A DNA stretch of 64,000 nt, from positions 1,973,877-2,037,876 of the forward strand of contig PJRA01000323.1 in the NCBI GenBank assembly GCA_016987375.1, written 5' to 3'. Below the pieces are notes generated by a model. It was not told the DNA's origin and did not search any database. It saw nothing but the letters and a program-made list of their open reading frames with translations. Below, piece after piece: positions 47,850 through 58,761 of this stretch. Positions within the stretch are counted from its first letter, which is position 1. Each line of letters opens with the position of its first letter. The position numbers were made by a program, and so were the translations under genes. The DNA is from Brachionus koreanus (Eukaryota; Rotifera; Eurotatoria; Ploima; Brachionidae).

Positions 47850-49390
47850 TTATCGCCGACTTCTGAAATGTCAATCGAAGATTCGGGCAATTTCATTCAA
47901 ACTCAAATTCAACTACCTAATTCTCTAAGTAAAAATGAATTTAAATTTACTTTTGTAATATTAAAAGACATCGATCATGTCCTCGGTACAATTGAAACTT
48001 CAAGTTGTGCTCAAATTTGCGATATCCCTAAAAAAATTTTAAAATCACAACACAAAGGCACCACGCTCCAAATAAATTGTGAGGTAGCTTTAAGCTTGTC
48101 ACAATTTATTTTTATTTGCTTAAAACTTTAGCTGCAATTCTCTTCAGCTTCTCCATTCTAACCTGAACAACTACAAGCGAATGGAAAACTGAAATTGTTA
48201 GACTATTATTCAAGAGATAAATGATCTTAACACTCAAAAACCGGATGACTTTTTTTGACCCTTTTATTTAAACCTTTTTTAATACTTTTTTTCAATTAAT
48301 ATAAAATTATTTTATAGAAAAAATTAAATAATTTTATAATATTTTTGATTTAAGATATGATTGAAAAAAAAATTATAAAAAAATGATTAAATTTATTGAA
48401 TAAAAAACAAATAAAGGAAGTTGCAAAAGGGGTTCAAAAGACCCATCCGGTTTTTGAGTGTTAATAACTATCTTGACATTTCAATTAGAAGCAAATGTCT
48501 CATTGGCCTTTTTCTGTTTATTGAGTTCAAAAAGGCTTTTGATACCGTCGATTGCTGGCTTCTTCTTTTAAAACTAAAACGTAAGGCTTCTCCCATACTG
48601 CAATATCTCTCTTAAGAAGCTACTTTGAATGTCGAACACAACTCGAAAAAGTAGGTGAATTCACTTCAAACTCGCTGAATATCTAACTAGTTGCACCACA
48701 AGGAAATGTTCTGGGTTCTTTACCCTTTTTGATTTACATAAATGATATTGTTTATTATCTTTCTGATTTTGCGGTAGTTTTTCGCAGACGACACCACAAT
48801 AATAAAAACTAATAACGATCTAAGTGAGTTAATTGCTAGTTTTTCCAAGAGCATTAAAAAATTAAATACTTGGTGTATGTTTTAGTGCAAATATCCCGGG
48901 AACCATAATTATTGATTTCAATAAAGTACAAGTTGTTGACCATTTTAAACTATCGGGTTTCACCTTTGACAACAGGCTGTCATTTCTCAAACATGTCTCT
49001 GAACTTATGAACACACACAATTAAAATTTCTAAACATTAAACATTCTGTAGCAGAGCTTAAACACTTCAACAAGCTAAAAACGTCTCTTCAACCGTTTAA
49101 TTGGTTTTTTTTCAGTCATACTTTATCCTCAAAATCATCAATTCATGTCACTCGCCACTCTAGTCTTTAATCTTAAGTCTTTGTTTATCCAAAACTCCGA
49201 TTCAAAAGAAACAAAGGTAGAACTCAGAAATTAATACAACTTCTATGTCCCATCAAAAGAGAAATTTAATGGTTTTGGTGAAAATACGTTTCATTATTTT
49301 TATTTCAAATTTATAAACGATCTAATGCTGGATTTTAGCCATTTTAAGCAAAAAATTTTGAAATCAGTCAATCAAATCAATTCTCCGTTT
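47850..49390 (+). pseudogene. Decayed LINE reverse transcriptase, split by a MITE
   Basis: Segments in order are a pre-RT linker with DIPKKILK (about 48020-48040), FIEFKKAFDTVDCWLLL (48517-48560), VAPQGNVLGSL and FLIYINDI (48690-48750), a damaged active-site segment after 48770, and KLSGFTFDNRLSFLKHV (48943-48997), which matches the thumb motif LG-x-x-DNKLSF. Many stops and shifts are present. The family B MITE at 48227-48464 interrupts it, so the LINE was there before the MITE. Confidence 0.7.
48227..48464. mobile_element. TTAA-flanked MITE, family B (complete copy)
   Basis: TTAA occurs at both ends (48227-48230 and 48461-48464). The inverted termini are CACTCAAAAACCGGAT, perfect over at least 15 bp. 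Next come a gacccttt block on the left and its inverted counterpart aaaggggttcaaaagaccc on the right. The total is 238 bp and non-coding. Other copies are at 37960 (into the gap) and a left end at 62255. The TTAA target again suggests a piggyBac relative. Confidence 0.85.
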
Positions 49391-50181
49391 TATCTTTAAC
49401 TGTGTCTAAATAAAATAAAAAAGCTTTGTATCGTAATATTGTTTATGTAAGATTAAAACACATAAATAATTTAACTAGAATTTTTTTAATCGAAAAAATG
49501 CTATTTGAATTAATGATTAAAAACAATAACTTTCGAATTTGGTTTTTCTTTTGCATTTATTTATGTTTAAGTTGTAATTTTTAAATCTATTTCAAAATTT
49601 AAATTATTTAGCTTAAAAAGCTTGTTGTTAAATTTTTCAAATAACTATTAAATCAATAACTCTATTCAATTTTATAAATTTTTAATAAATGTATACTTTT
49701 TTTAATAATCAATTTTAATAAATGAAGTGTTAATCAACCCCATGAGACAAGGGCACTAGTCTGTTGATTAACCTTGAAATTGAGTTTTTAAATTTAATTC
49801 AAAATTTTTTTTTTCAATTTTTCAAAAATTAAAATTTTCTGAAGATATTCAATCATTGTCGAAATTGCTTTTTATGAGAATTACTTGATACTTGTGTAAT
49901 TTGGAAGTTTTTTCTTAATTAAATTTAATCTATTTAAAATTATTTTATTTAATATATTAAAGGGTTAGGATCGGATGACACAAACAAAAAAATAACAATT
50001 CAATATTGATATTTGGGTATAGGAGCGAGAACAATAATTTAGACGAATATAAGGAAAAAGTTAAATCAATTTATTTTTTTTATAAAAAGAAAATAATTCG
50101 GAAAAAAACAATTAATATAGCTGCTGTAACTAATATCGATTTGAGAGGCTCGAGACACATACCTAAATGTTCTCAAACTAA
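49391..50181. other. Intergenic stretch downstream of SSR2
   Basis: AT-rich. The repeat at 49727-49781 is the partner of 3881-3935. No gene is seen. Confidence 0.4.
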
Positions 50182-50918
50182 TTAGTTAGATTTTTTTGCC
50201 TTCTTTGATTTTTGATATTTGTTTGTGCTTGATTTCCACAAAAAGAAAGGAATTAAAATTGATGGTGAAGCAATGATGATAAACAAAATCCAATTAAGCT
50301 TAAAATAAGAATTTTAGCTTTTAAAAAAAAAGGTATTATTTTATTTACTGTTTGAGAAGCATATCTTCTATTGTAGTCACTTAATCTTTGAATGTAGACT
50401 TCGCCTAATTCTGTAGAATATCCAGTCTAAAAAAAACTTGGTATAGACATGAAAAATAAATTTAAATTTCTTAATACTTGAACTTTGCTAGCCTTTTCGC
50501 TCGGTAAATAAGTGACTACAGCACTGGTCAAATTGAACATTCCAGGCATCTTAGGTGATACAATTACAACATGATCTACATTTGATTTAGGTGGAATTCT
50601 GGCCCATTGAGCTACGCTAAATCCAGTGGCATACTCAAAATATTCAGCTGGAAAATTTTCATCTTGTAATTTAACATTAAGAGCTGGCCTAAAAAATTCT
50701 AAAAATTAAAAAAAATACCGAAAATTTTTTAAAGAATATTACGAGCTTCCAATGTTATGAATAGTATATTTAATTGTCAGGTTTAAACCCTCCACTATAT
50801 AGTTATTTAGGACGTTTTTAGCCACTAGAAGCTTGGCGTCCTCTAGTTCATCAACAACAGTTTCTGAATATACAACATTTGCCAACAAAGCACATAACAA
50901 AAAGATAACACACTTCAT
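50182..50918 (-). CDS. SSR2: Translocon-associated protein subunit beta (SSR2)
   Basis: Four exons on the minus strand (50743-50918, 50478-50688, 50349-50426, 50182-50298) give 193 residues. A signal peptide covers about residues 1-18. The lumenal domain has VEGLNLTIKYTIHNIGSS and the sequon NLT in MFNLTSAVVTYL. A transmembrane helix (FIIIASPSILIPFFLW) and a short basic cytosolic tail rich in Lys follow. TRAP-beta is part of the four-subunit TRAP complex beside the Sec61 translocon in the ER membrane. Length and domain order equal those of the human protein (183). An acceptor-like AG lies 8 nt upstream of the start codon. Confidence 0.93.
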
Positions 50919-52556
50919 TTTGTTTTCTAAAAAAAAATTTCATCAAAATAATTCGAATAAGTTTGATATAAATAATCTTTATTGAAATTTAATGACGTGA
51001 CTCAAACATAAGTGTTTACATCCCCAAAACTGTATAAGTTTTTATTTTTCAAAATATATTTCAAAACGTAACAAGGACGATTTGAGCCAACATCAAACAT
51101 GAACTTGAACTTAGAAAATAGAATTGACAAATTTAACTTGATTTTTTATCAGCTTGTATATAAACTAAGCTAATTTTCAAATAAATTCATGAATAATTAA
51201 AATAACTATTATTAAATGATTCCTTTTGTTTTAAAAAAAAAATATTAAAAAAAAACAAAAAAACAAATTTCCAAAAAATATCTTATTTAGACTTTTCATT
51301 GCATTAACTAAATTTTTATTCTAACATTAATTTAATAGATTTGATTTAAAAAATTAAAGTTTGTTCTTTTTAAAAGTTTCATTTCAATTAATTATGAATT
51401 AGTTAATCAGTAAAGTAATAAATTCTATTGTATCTACAATTAAATATTATTTTATTGAATAAATTTCACTCATGGTTTGTCCATATTAAAACATTTTTAA
51501 AAACGTTTTATTTGACCAGATCTAGAATATTCTGTCTTTGTGAAATCATTTTTTTGAAGAAGGATAAAGCTATACTTGAGAACTATTTTCTCTAATAGAG
51601 TTGCTAATAATTAGAACCAACTAATATATGAAGTCTTAGAATAAAAATCAATTAACTTGTTTAAAAATAATAGATACATTTTTAGATAACAAAAAATTGC
51701 TTATATTCTGGATAAAACGGTAAAAATTTTTTTTATACATATTTTAATGACATATAATCTAAACCATATTTAGAATATTCAAATACAAGTAAAATACCTA
51801 ATCTAGTAAATTCAAGTTTATTTATAATAATTAAGAACATTTTTAAAAATGTGTACACGTTTTATTTGACCAGATCTAGAATATTCTATTACCTCTAGAA
51901 TATTGGTACCGTTGACCGCCAAAACTTGATGTTGGCCGTTCTGATGGCTGTGTACAAAAAAAATTTTCAATCACTAAAATTCGATAGAGATTTTAGAGCT
52001 TTACATTTTTATATTAGTAGTAGTTCTATGACTGAGTGGATCTTACCAACAAGCTTTAGTGTGTCAACGTACAGTTATTTAAAAATATGTTATTTTAGTA
52101 AATTTTAATTTATCAAAATAGGAAGAATTTTTACTTTGTTTGTATTTCAATACCGAAGTAAGGTTATTTATGTGTAGTTTATACTCCTATTAGAAGTTGA
52201 CTCTATTGTCACTGTGTGATGAATTTTTCAAGTAAAGCCATTCATGCCGTTGACAACACCGGTACTGCAAATTCTAAGTGTTTTGATGTTTTAAAACATG
52301 TTTTTTTTTCATTTTGTGTTTTATCATTCTAATTTAATAACAAAAACTTTGAAAAATAAAAAGAAAATAATTTTTTTGTATATTAAATTTAATTAAATTT
52401 TTTTTTCGTTTTACTGTAGAGTGTAAATTTTGAATATTAATTAAAAATTAAGTTTAAAGATGTAAAATTCAATCCAAATTTATTCAATCAAAGAAAAATA
52501 CATCAAAACTTGATTAAAAAAAACATTACTATTTTAGTTTAAATTCAACTAATAAT
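50919..52556. other. Intergenic stretch with direct repeats and hAT-MITE-like debris
   Basis: A block 'cgttttatttgaccagatctagaatattct' occurs at about 51502-51531 and again at 51862-51890, 360 bp apart, so something was duplicated or flanked. Between 51900 and 52275, GC-richer ends (ttggtaccgttgaccgcc on the left, ttgacaacaccggtac on the right) look like degraded inverted termini. No gene is supported. Confidence 0.4.
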
Positions 52557-52770
52557 TAGTGTTGAGTATTATCAGTGGCGGTCACTAGATCGGCCGTTTT
52601 GATGGCCATGAAAGATAAATTGTTTTTTCTCTAAATCTAAGCATTTTTCTCTTATTATCAATTCTCTTATCGATCAAATTATCATATTTGAAATCTTTAT
52701 AGATCTATTTTCACAACCGGTCATCGAAAACGCCAAACATCAACTTTTGGCGATTTACTAGTTTCAAACA
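52557..52770. mobile_element. Fragment of a TAGTGTTG hAT-type MITE
   Basis: The left end tagtgttgag, followed by ggcggtcac and cggccgttttgatggcc, resembles the complete element at 55556-56006. A counterpart with accggtca and cgccaaac lies near 52715-52755. The right terminus is not clear. Confidence 0.4.
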
Positions 52771-53445
52771 GAATCAAATATTTAGGTGATGTCTTTAAAT
52801 CTCTAATTTAGGGAATGTGTAATAAATCTAAATTTAGAGTAATGCAAAGGATTCCGCTTTGATTCAATTTGAAGAGCTGGTTATGATTGTTCAATAGCTA
52901 AAAATTGATGCTGAATTCTGAGGACCTGAACAATATTCTCAATTTAAAAATTGAACAGTTGAAATGGCTGAAGAAGAATGCGTGTTAAGGATAACATTTT
53001 GGTATAAGTAATGGAAACTAGCTATTAAAATTAGATGAATTATAGATTGGTGTGTTCTTTAATTTTTTTTTTCAAATTAAACTTTTTTTTTTTTGCTTAA
53101 ATTCAGTTTTATAGAATAAAATACCAAGATTTTAATTTGAGTCGAAACCAACATAAAAAACTCTATCTTTGAGTCAATTTTTTTCCTTTATTTTGAACTA
53201 TAGATTAAAAATAATTAAAGATTCAAAGGAAATTAATTTATTATAAATGGTTAATTTACAAGTAAATTGATCGAAATTACATTTTAAATTTTTAATTAAA
53301 CATTAATTTATTTATTTACATACAAAAGGCAGATATTTTTAATTTAATATTTTCAAATAGAATTGGCAAAATTTTAAATAAATTTTGGCAAATCTTGATT
53401 TAAATATGCTATTTACAAAAAAACAAATTATTCGATTTTTTAGTC
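52771..53445. other. Intergenic stretch downstream of SUB1
   Basis: SNRIKYLGDVF at about 52765-52800 (+ strand) resembles the LINE motif preceding the thumb domain. The following 250 bp have weak similarity in broken frames. The rest is AT-rich with nothing visible. Confidence 0.25.
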
Positions 53446-53889
53446 TTAATTTTTTAATTCTTCATCAATTTTATTGATAAATTTTTTTAGGTTTTCCCAT
53501 TGTTCAACAGAAAGCGAAATTCCTTAATAGGATAAATTAATTTTTTTAAAATAAAACTTGATTATTTGTATGATAAGTTTACCTTTTTTTGTTGGTAAAG
53601 ATTTACCATCTTTTTCATAATATTCTCTTATATTGACATATTTTTTGCCCTTAAATTCACTCACACTAGCAAATCTGTTTTTTGAAAGCATGTGTAAACC
53701 ATCTTCCTGAGGACGGTCATTTGATGTGTCCGAATCATTACCAGCTTCGGTATCTTCATCTTTTTTGGACTTAGCTACTCTCTTCGATTTACTCGCCTTC
53801 TCATCAGTTCTGGCTCTCTTTTTTGGCTTAGCATCCTCATTGCTTGTATTATCAGCATCAGAATCTACAAACTCTTTTGATTTCGGCAT
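53446..53889 (-). CDS. SUB1: Transcriptional coactivator p15/PC4 (SUB1)
   Basis: Two exons on the minus strand (53583-53889, 53446-53522) give 127 residues, the same length as human PC4. The N-terminal half is acidic/Ser- and Lys-rich and disordered, with a KKRAR-like basic patch. The C-terminal half is the single-stranded-DNA-binding domain: KYVNIREYYEKDGK, TKKGISLSVEQW, then a Leu-rich helix. PC4 stimulates RNA polymerase II transcription and binds single-stranded DNA in repair. The splice restores GISL across the junction. The gene lies head-to-head with EIF3F, 351 bp between start codons. Confidence 0.94.
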
Positions 53890-54240
53890 GTTTTTAATTT
53901 AAAATTTTTCAAATTCAAATCTCGCTATTAAAAGTTACATAAAAGTTATGTTTTATTATTTGAAAAGAAAACTAACATAAAGAGCAGATTTAATGTGGCT
54001 TAAGAATAGTTTTGTTTTGAAATTAAATTTTAGTTAAAATAAATCACATAAAATGCATATTTTACTAGACTTTAATTCAAATATGTTTTTTCAAAATACA
54101 TAAATATAGTTTTTTGTTGGTGGAGAAAAACTCGTGTAAATTATGCTAAGACTCATTGATAGACAATACTTTTTCAATGCTTTATCTTCATAATTTTAAT
54201 TAATCAAATTAATCTTATTTTGTTTTTTTCGGACAGAAAA
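53890..54240. promoter_or_regulatory. Bidirectional promoter region of SUB1 and EIF3F
   Basis: The 351 bp between the divergent start codons is all AT-rich. The only clear element is the acceptor-like cggacag ending at 54236, 4 nt before the EIF3F ATG. Confidence 0.45.
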
Positions 54241-55277
54241 ATGAATTTGATTCCAGTTGATGTCAAAATTCACCCAACAGTTCTCTTCTCAATCGTGGAT
54301 GCATACGAGAGAAGAAACGAAAAAATGACCCGCGTAGTTGGTACTCTACTTGGTACCAATATTCAAGGCAACATTGAAGTCACTGACAGTTTTGTAGTTC
54401 CACACAGAGATGGCGACGAGGTCGCTCTAGATGTTGAATTTTCTAAAAATTCAATGAATGCTTTCAAAAAATTAAATCCAAGTGTTTCCATAGTTGGCTG
54501 GTTTTCGACTGGAAACGATATTCCTAACACATCATGTTTAATTCACGAATATTATGCCAGAGAGACCATTTCTCCCATTCATTTAACAGTCGATACGAAT
54601 TTAAAAAATAACAAGCCTGATGTAAAAGCTTATTATAGGTAAATTTGAAAAAAAAAGACTGTTTAATTTTTAGTTTATTATTCAATTAAGTACTGAATTG
54701 GGAATACCTGATAGAAAACAAGGAACCATTTTTGTTCCAATTCCAATTGACATTACTTCTTATGATTCAGAAAAATTAACAAGTTTGTTTAAAAATAAAA
54801 ATAAGATAAAAATGACTTATGCGAATAATTCGATTTTTTAAGTTGATCTATTGCAGCATGGAAAGTTTGGTAATAAGCGTATTGTAAAGCCAGGAATGGA
54901 TTTTGTGAATCTAAAAATAGCCTTAGACAATATTTATTTAATGCTCAATTCAGTCACAGAATATGTTGATAAAGTTTTGGTAAAATAAAAAATAAAATTA
55001 TTATTTTAGAAGATGTTTTTTTTTTATTTAAAAGGCCGGTAAAATTGCCATGGATTCAAATATCGGCCGGCATTTGGTGAAAATAATCGATTCTATTCCA
55101 CTTCTAGATCCTCAAACGTTCGATACTTTGATGACAAATCAAATGAATGTAATTTTCGATTTAATTTTTTTTTATTTATAAATTGATCTAATTTTAAAGG
55201 ATTTGCTTATGGTTCAATATTTGTCCAATTTGGTACAAGTACAACTCACTTTAAACGAAAAATTGTCCTTGATCTAA
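54241..55277 (+). CDS. EIF3F: Eukaryotic translation initiation factor 3 subunit F
   Basis: Five exons (54241-54638, 54691-54782, 54843-54979, 55035-55148, 55200-55277) give 272 residues. The MPN domain spans about residues 1-140: IHPTVLFSIVDAYERR, VVGTLLG, VPH-x-DGDEVALD, and LIHEYYARE followed by PIHLTVDT. The JAMM zinc-binding H-x-H-P set is absent, as in other eIF3f proteins. A helical C-terminal tail follows, ending in a LTLNEKL motif. eIF3f is part of the eIF3 complex at the 43S pre-initiation complex. The long Ala/Pro-rich N-terminal extension of vertebrate eIF3f (357 residues) is missing. A frame extends seven codons upstream only from a TTG across the acceptor site, so I start at the ATG. 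Confidence 0.94.
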
Positions 55278-55555
55278 AAATTTTATTTTTATAATCTGAA
55301 ATCCTTATAAATTTTTATTGAGAAAATAAAAAATTTTAGCCATGATTTATAAATTTTATTTTATCATTGAACGTTAGTATTTTAAATGCTTATTTATTAT
55401 TAAATTTATAAATAATTTTAAAAAAAAAGAAGCTTTTTTGTTTTAGTGAAGTGATCTTCTAAATTACTAAAATTATTTGATATTTTATTAAAGTTGATCA
55501 CTTTAATTAGTGTTTTGGTCTCTTATGTTTAAATGAATTATTTTTACTTTATTTT
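55278..55555. other. Intergenic stretch after EIF3F
   Basis: AT-rich, with an AATAAA-type signal near 55324. Nothing else is seen. Confidence 0.4.
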
Positions 55556-56006
55556 TAGTGTTGGGAGCCGTACAAGCGGTTAGACAGGCGGCCAAATGTA
55601 CGGCCATATCACTGACAGACGGCTAGTTTGGCGGTCATAAATGCTTGGACTAAAATTTCTCAAGAAGCTTCAACTTATTAAGATTTTCTTGTAAATTTTA
55701 ACAAGTTTTTGTCTAATTTCAGGAATCAAACAAAGATTTGAGATAATCCACATCTTTTTGAAAAAAGTTTCATTTTCTTCAATTCGAGTTTTGCAAAAAA
55801 AGATTTGTTTAATAATTTTAGAAATGGTCAGCTAATTTTCAGTTTTCTAAAAAAAATTGAATTTAGAATTTTTGGTCAACAAATTTGGCTGACCAACTTT
55901 GCGGTCCAAAATTTTGGCCGCGGATCTGACTGCCAAATTGGCCGTCCGTCAATGATTTATTCTGGCCGCGTTCGGACCGGCCAGGCTTGGCCGCCACCCA
56001 ACACTA
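55556..56006. mobile_element. hAT-type MITE, TAGTGTTGGG family
   Basis: A 451-bp element starts tagtgttgggagccg and ends with the inverted counterpart cggccgccacccaacacta. Flanking 8-mers are tttatttt (55548-55555) and tttattct (56007-56014), a seven-of-eight match and so a slightly decayed 8-bp target duplication. GGCCG/CGGCC motifs are repeated near both ends, as in hAT subterminal regions, and the ends are far more GC-rich than their surroundings. The open frames inside are not genes. Confidence 0.8.
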
Positions 56007-56680
56007 TTTATTCTCAAAACAAATAAAAAAAAAAAACTACATTGAAACTCAATTATGTCTCCTGATCTGTATTCCTGCAGAGTTTTACATTAAGTCAATA
56101 AAATCTTTAGTTAAAAAAAGTTTTTTTCCTCAATTTAAATTGTATAATTTTGCTTTTACTTTTTCAAGTTATAATAAAAATATTTTTAAAAAATTTATTC
56201 ATCATCTCAAATTTGGATTTGATTTGTACAAGAATAAGCAGTGATTTTTTTTGCATTGTAAATTTTCGAGTTTTGTGAAATTCAAATACAAATCGAAAAA
56301 ATTCTTCCTTTTTCACTGGTTTTTAACCCAGGTTAACAACCCAAATCCGATGCTTTTTTATCTAAAAAAATTGATCAAATTGGTAACAAGTTTAAAATAG
56401 GTAAAAGACTAGTTAGTCTCGTACCCTAAAAAAAATGAGTAAATTCGGGATCGGGTCTGCGTTACAAACTAAATAATAAACCGAATCTGATAACAGAAAA
56501 AAATAGAAATTGTGAATTTATGAGCAAAATACTGAAACAAACATTTTAAATTTATAATTATTTTTTACTAGTTGTTGGGAGTCGACTTAAAAAAAAGCCT
56601 AGTCGGGTCGAATTTCTGAAAACTAAAGAATAAAAATAGTCAGTACCCGATTTTGAGTCGAAAAAAGGCTAGACAACTCG
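56007..56680. other. Intergenic stretch
   Basis: A GC-richer patch at 56325-56480 and another at 56570-56680 (gggagtcgactt, cctagtcgggtcg, gagtcg) look like transposon end debris. I could not define an element. Confidence 0.35.
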
Positions 56681-56978
56681 TTGTAGTAGTAGTAGTAGTG
56701 GTATAAGCTGCAGCTTAGAGGTTTTCTAAAGAGCTGTAGCATTCTTTTTGTTTCGCCATCCAACTATCAAGCTTCGCTTTGAAACTATTTAGGCTCTTTT
56801 ATTATTTGCATTTACTACATCTTCCGAGAGTTTATTCCATCCATTTACGACTCTATTTGTAATAAAGTTAAATCTCGGAAGACAGTTCTTTATTCTTTCA
56901 CGAGTAAGACAATAGCTATTTCTCCTCAACTCGTATCTTTGGCTACCAGGTTTTGTGTTAAGACTGTAGTTGATTCCT
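56681..56978 (-). mobile_element. 5'-truncated LINE copy with trinucleotide tail
   Basis: The minus strand reads the same C-terminal protein end (RERIKNCLPRFNF then TNRV and W-x-KL-x-EDVVNA) and the same 3' UTR and (TAC)n tail as 42985-43450. It is shorter and has small differences. Both copies end at the same 3' point and start at different 5' points, as expected for target-primed reverse transcription. Confidence 0.78.
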
Positions 56979-57146
56979 TTCTAGAATTCAATTTTTTTGT
57001 GTGTTTTTTATTTTTTTTTATTTCGGCTTGATACTTCTAAAAAAATCATATAGTTAATCTGTCAATCTTTAAATAATATAATTAATTAATAAGATCTTTC
57101 ACAAGCGAGATAGCTTTCTGGAATAGTGAATCAAAATTTTGAAAAA

Positions 57147-57379
57147 AAAATATACAATTGATTTATTTATTAATTTAACAAAAATTTAAATAATTTTTAA
57201 TGTTTTTTTCTTTATGAAGTTAAATCGATTTAAAATTGAAATGAATCTACCCTTAAAATTATCTTAATAAATAGACTGTATTCATTTTGATTTTAAATCG
57301 ATTTAAGTTCATAAAGAAAAAAACATTAAAAATTATTTAAATTTTTGTTAAATTAATAAATAGATCAATTGTATATTTT
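57147..57379. repeat. Long inverted repeat (100-bp arms, 33-bp spacer)
   Basis: The left arm 57147-57246 and the right arm 57280-57379 are reverse complements, with about four mismatches in 100 bp. The arms are almost pure AT except for atcgattt and caattg. The element ends 80 bp beyond the RPLP0 stop codon. It could be a fold-back or MITE-type transposon with long terminal inverted repeats. If transcribed it would form a strong hairpin. Confidence 0.88.
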
Positions 57380-57459
57380 AAGAGTTTAATTAAAACAAAA
57401 AAAAATTTTCAATTAATCATTTTATTAATTTTCAAAAAAAATTAATAAACTTAGAGAGC

Positions 57460-58407
57460 TTAATCGAACAAACCGAAGCCCATATCTTCATCTTCTGATT
57501 CTTCTTTAGGTTGTTCTTTCTCTTTTGCAGCTTCCTTAGCAGCTGGAGCAGCTGAGGTGGCAGCAGGGGCTGCAGCAACAGCGAATTTGCTTGGATCTTT
57601 AAGATACTCCTTAAGACTCTTGCATTGTTCAAATTCAATATCAGTAACAGCCGCAATAGCCAACAAGTTTTTGAATCCATTAGCAATCGAGTGAGGAGCT
57701 GAGGCAACTGTTGGATATCCGATTTGCAATGAAACAGCAGCAATTCTTTTTACACCATCCATAAATTTGGCTCTCAAATCCTCTGGCTTGATATCCAAAA
57801 TGCTTGGGTTGAAAACGCTACCACTGTCGTAAACTTGCTTGACAACCAAACCGTAGCTAAACGGCGAAATGTTCAACATGTTGCACAAAGTAGCTTCAGA
57901 GGCTCCCACTTTTTCATCCTTTTTGATCAAGTGAATGTCGTTGACGATTTCAATAGTACCTCTAGTAATCTTGGTAGGGATTTGTAATGCTTGGAAAAAA
58001 CTTGTCTTTTCTGGACCCAAACTAGTTATTTGTGCTGGGAGAGTGACATCACATGGTGCAATAGCACCGGCTTTAGCTGGGGCAGCTACTTTGTTTTCGA
58101 GCAATTTGTCACGGATAAAAATTAAGTCCTCTTTGGTAAAAACAAAACCAACATTTTCAAAAATGTGAGGCAATAATTTCTCCAAATTTGGATTAGTATC
58201 CAAATGCTCTCTGATAGCTTTTTTAATCATGGTGTTTTTGCCCATTAGAATGACACCATGACCTCTTAAGCTGATTCTGATCTTTTGCATTTGAGATGAG
58301 CCGACATTGTCAGCACCGACAATGAAGCATTTTGGATATTCATCAATTAAACTTTTGATTCTCTCGAAATATCTACTTTTCCATTCGCTTCTTCCTTCCT
58401 TGACCAT
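57460..58407 (-). CDS. RPLP0: Large ribosomal subunit protein uL10 (P0)
   Basis: An intronless frame of 315 residues matches uL10/P0 over its length: [66 protein letters not shown] and [21 protein letters not shown]. It ends with the Ala-rich hinge and acidic tail EDMGFGLFD, which binds elongation factors and ribosome-inactivating proteins. P0 carries the P1/P2 dimers on the ribosomal stalk. Length agrees with the family (about 317). A TATA-like stretch lies at 58516-58526, about 110 bp upstream of the start codon. The long inverted repeat lies just past the 3' end. Confidence 0.98.
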   Translation of the reverse strand: MVKEGRSEWKSRYFERIKSLIDEYPKCFIVGADNVGSSQMQKIRISLRGHGVILMGKNTMIKKAIREHLDTNPNLEKLLPHIFENVGFVFTKEDLIFIRDKLLENKVAAPAKAGAIAPCDVTLPAQITSLGPEKTSFFQALQIPTKITRGTIEIVNDIHLIKKDEKVGASEATLCNMLNISPFSYGLVVKQVYDSGSVFNPSILDIKPEDLRAKFMDGVKRIAAVSLQIGYPTVASAPHSIANGFKNLLAIAAVTDIEFEQCKSLKEYLKDPSKFAVAAAPAATSAAPAAKEAAKEKEQPKEESEDEDMGFGLFD

Positions 58408-58761
58408 CTTGATTGTGTATCAGGGATCACTTAGTCTAGTGTTTTAAAGATTCTAAATTTTTTTTAAATAATAAAGCGAAATCGGAATTTAATTGCTTAA
58501 AAAAAGAGCAAAAACTATATATAAATAAGAAAGTTGAGCTCGGCGTGTTCACTAAAGACAAAAACAAAGTTTTTTTTGATTTTTCCTCGTTGTTGTAAAG
58601 TGAACAGCTTAGAATTTTAACTAGGGTGCTTATTTATAAATTTAAATACAACAGTCTTTATTTTCGAGTACTGTTCTTGAGTATTGGTAATTCTAACTTA
58701 ACAATTTGTAATATTTGATTTTTTAAACTTGGGTTAATACAAGTATGATTTTCTGACAGAA

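Noticed and set aside
47868..48131. 87-codon frame as a host gene
   Set aside because: It ends in a DIPKKILK-like segment and is followed by RT motifs, so it is the pre-RT part of a LINE relic.
55805..56244. Two overlapping open frames as small genes
   Set aside because: They run through the end of the hAT MITE and its flank and have no protein-like composition.
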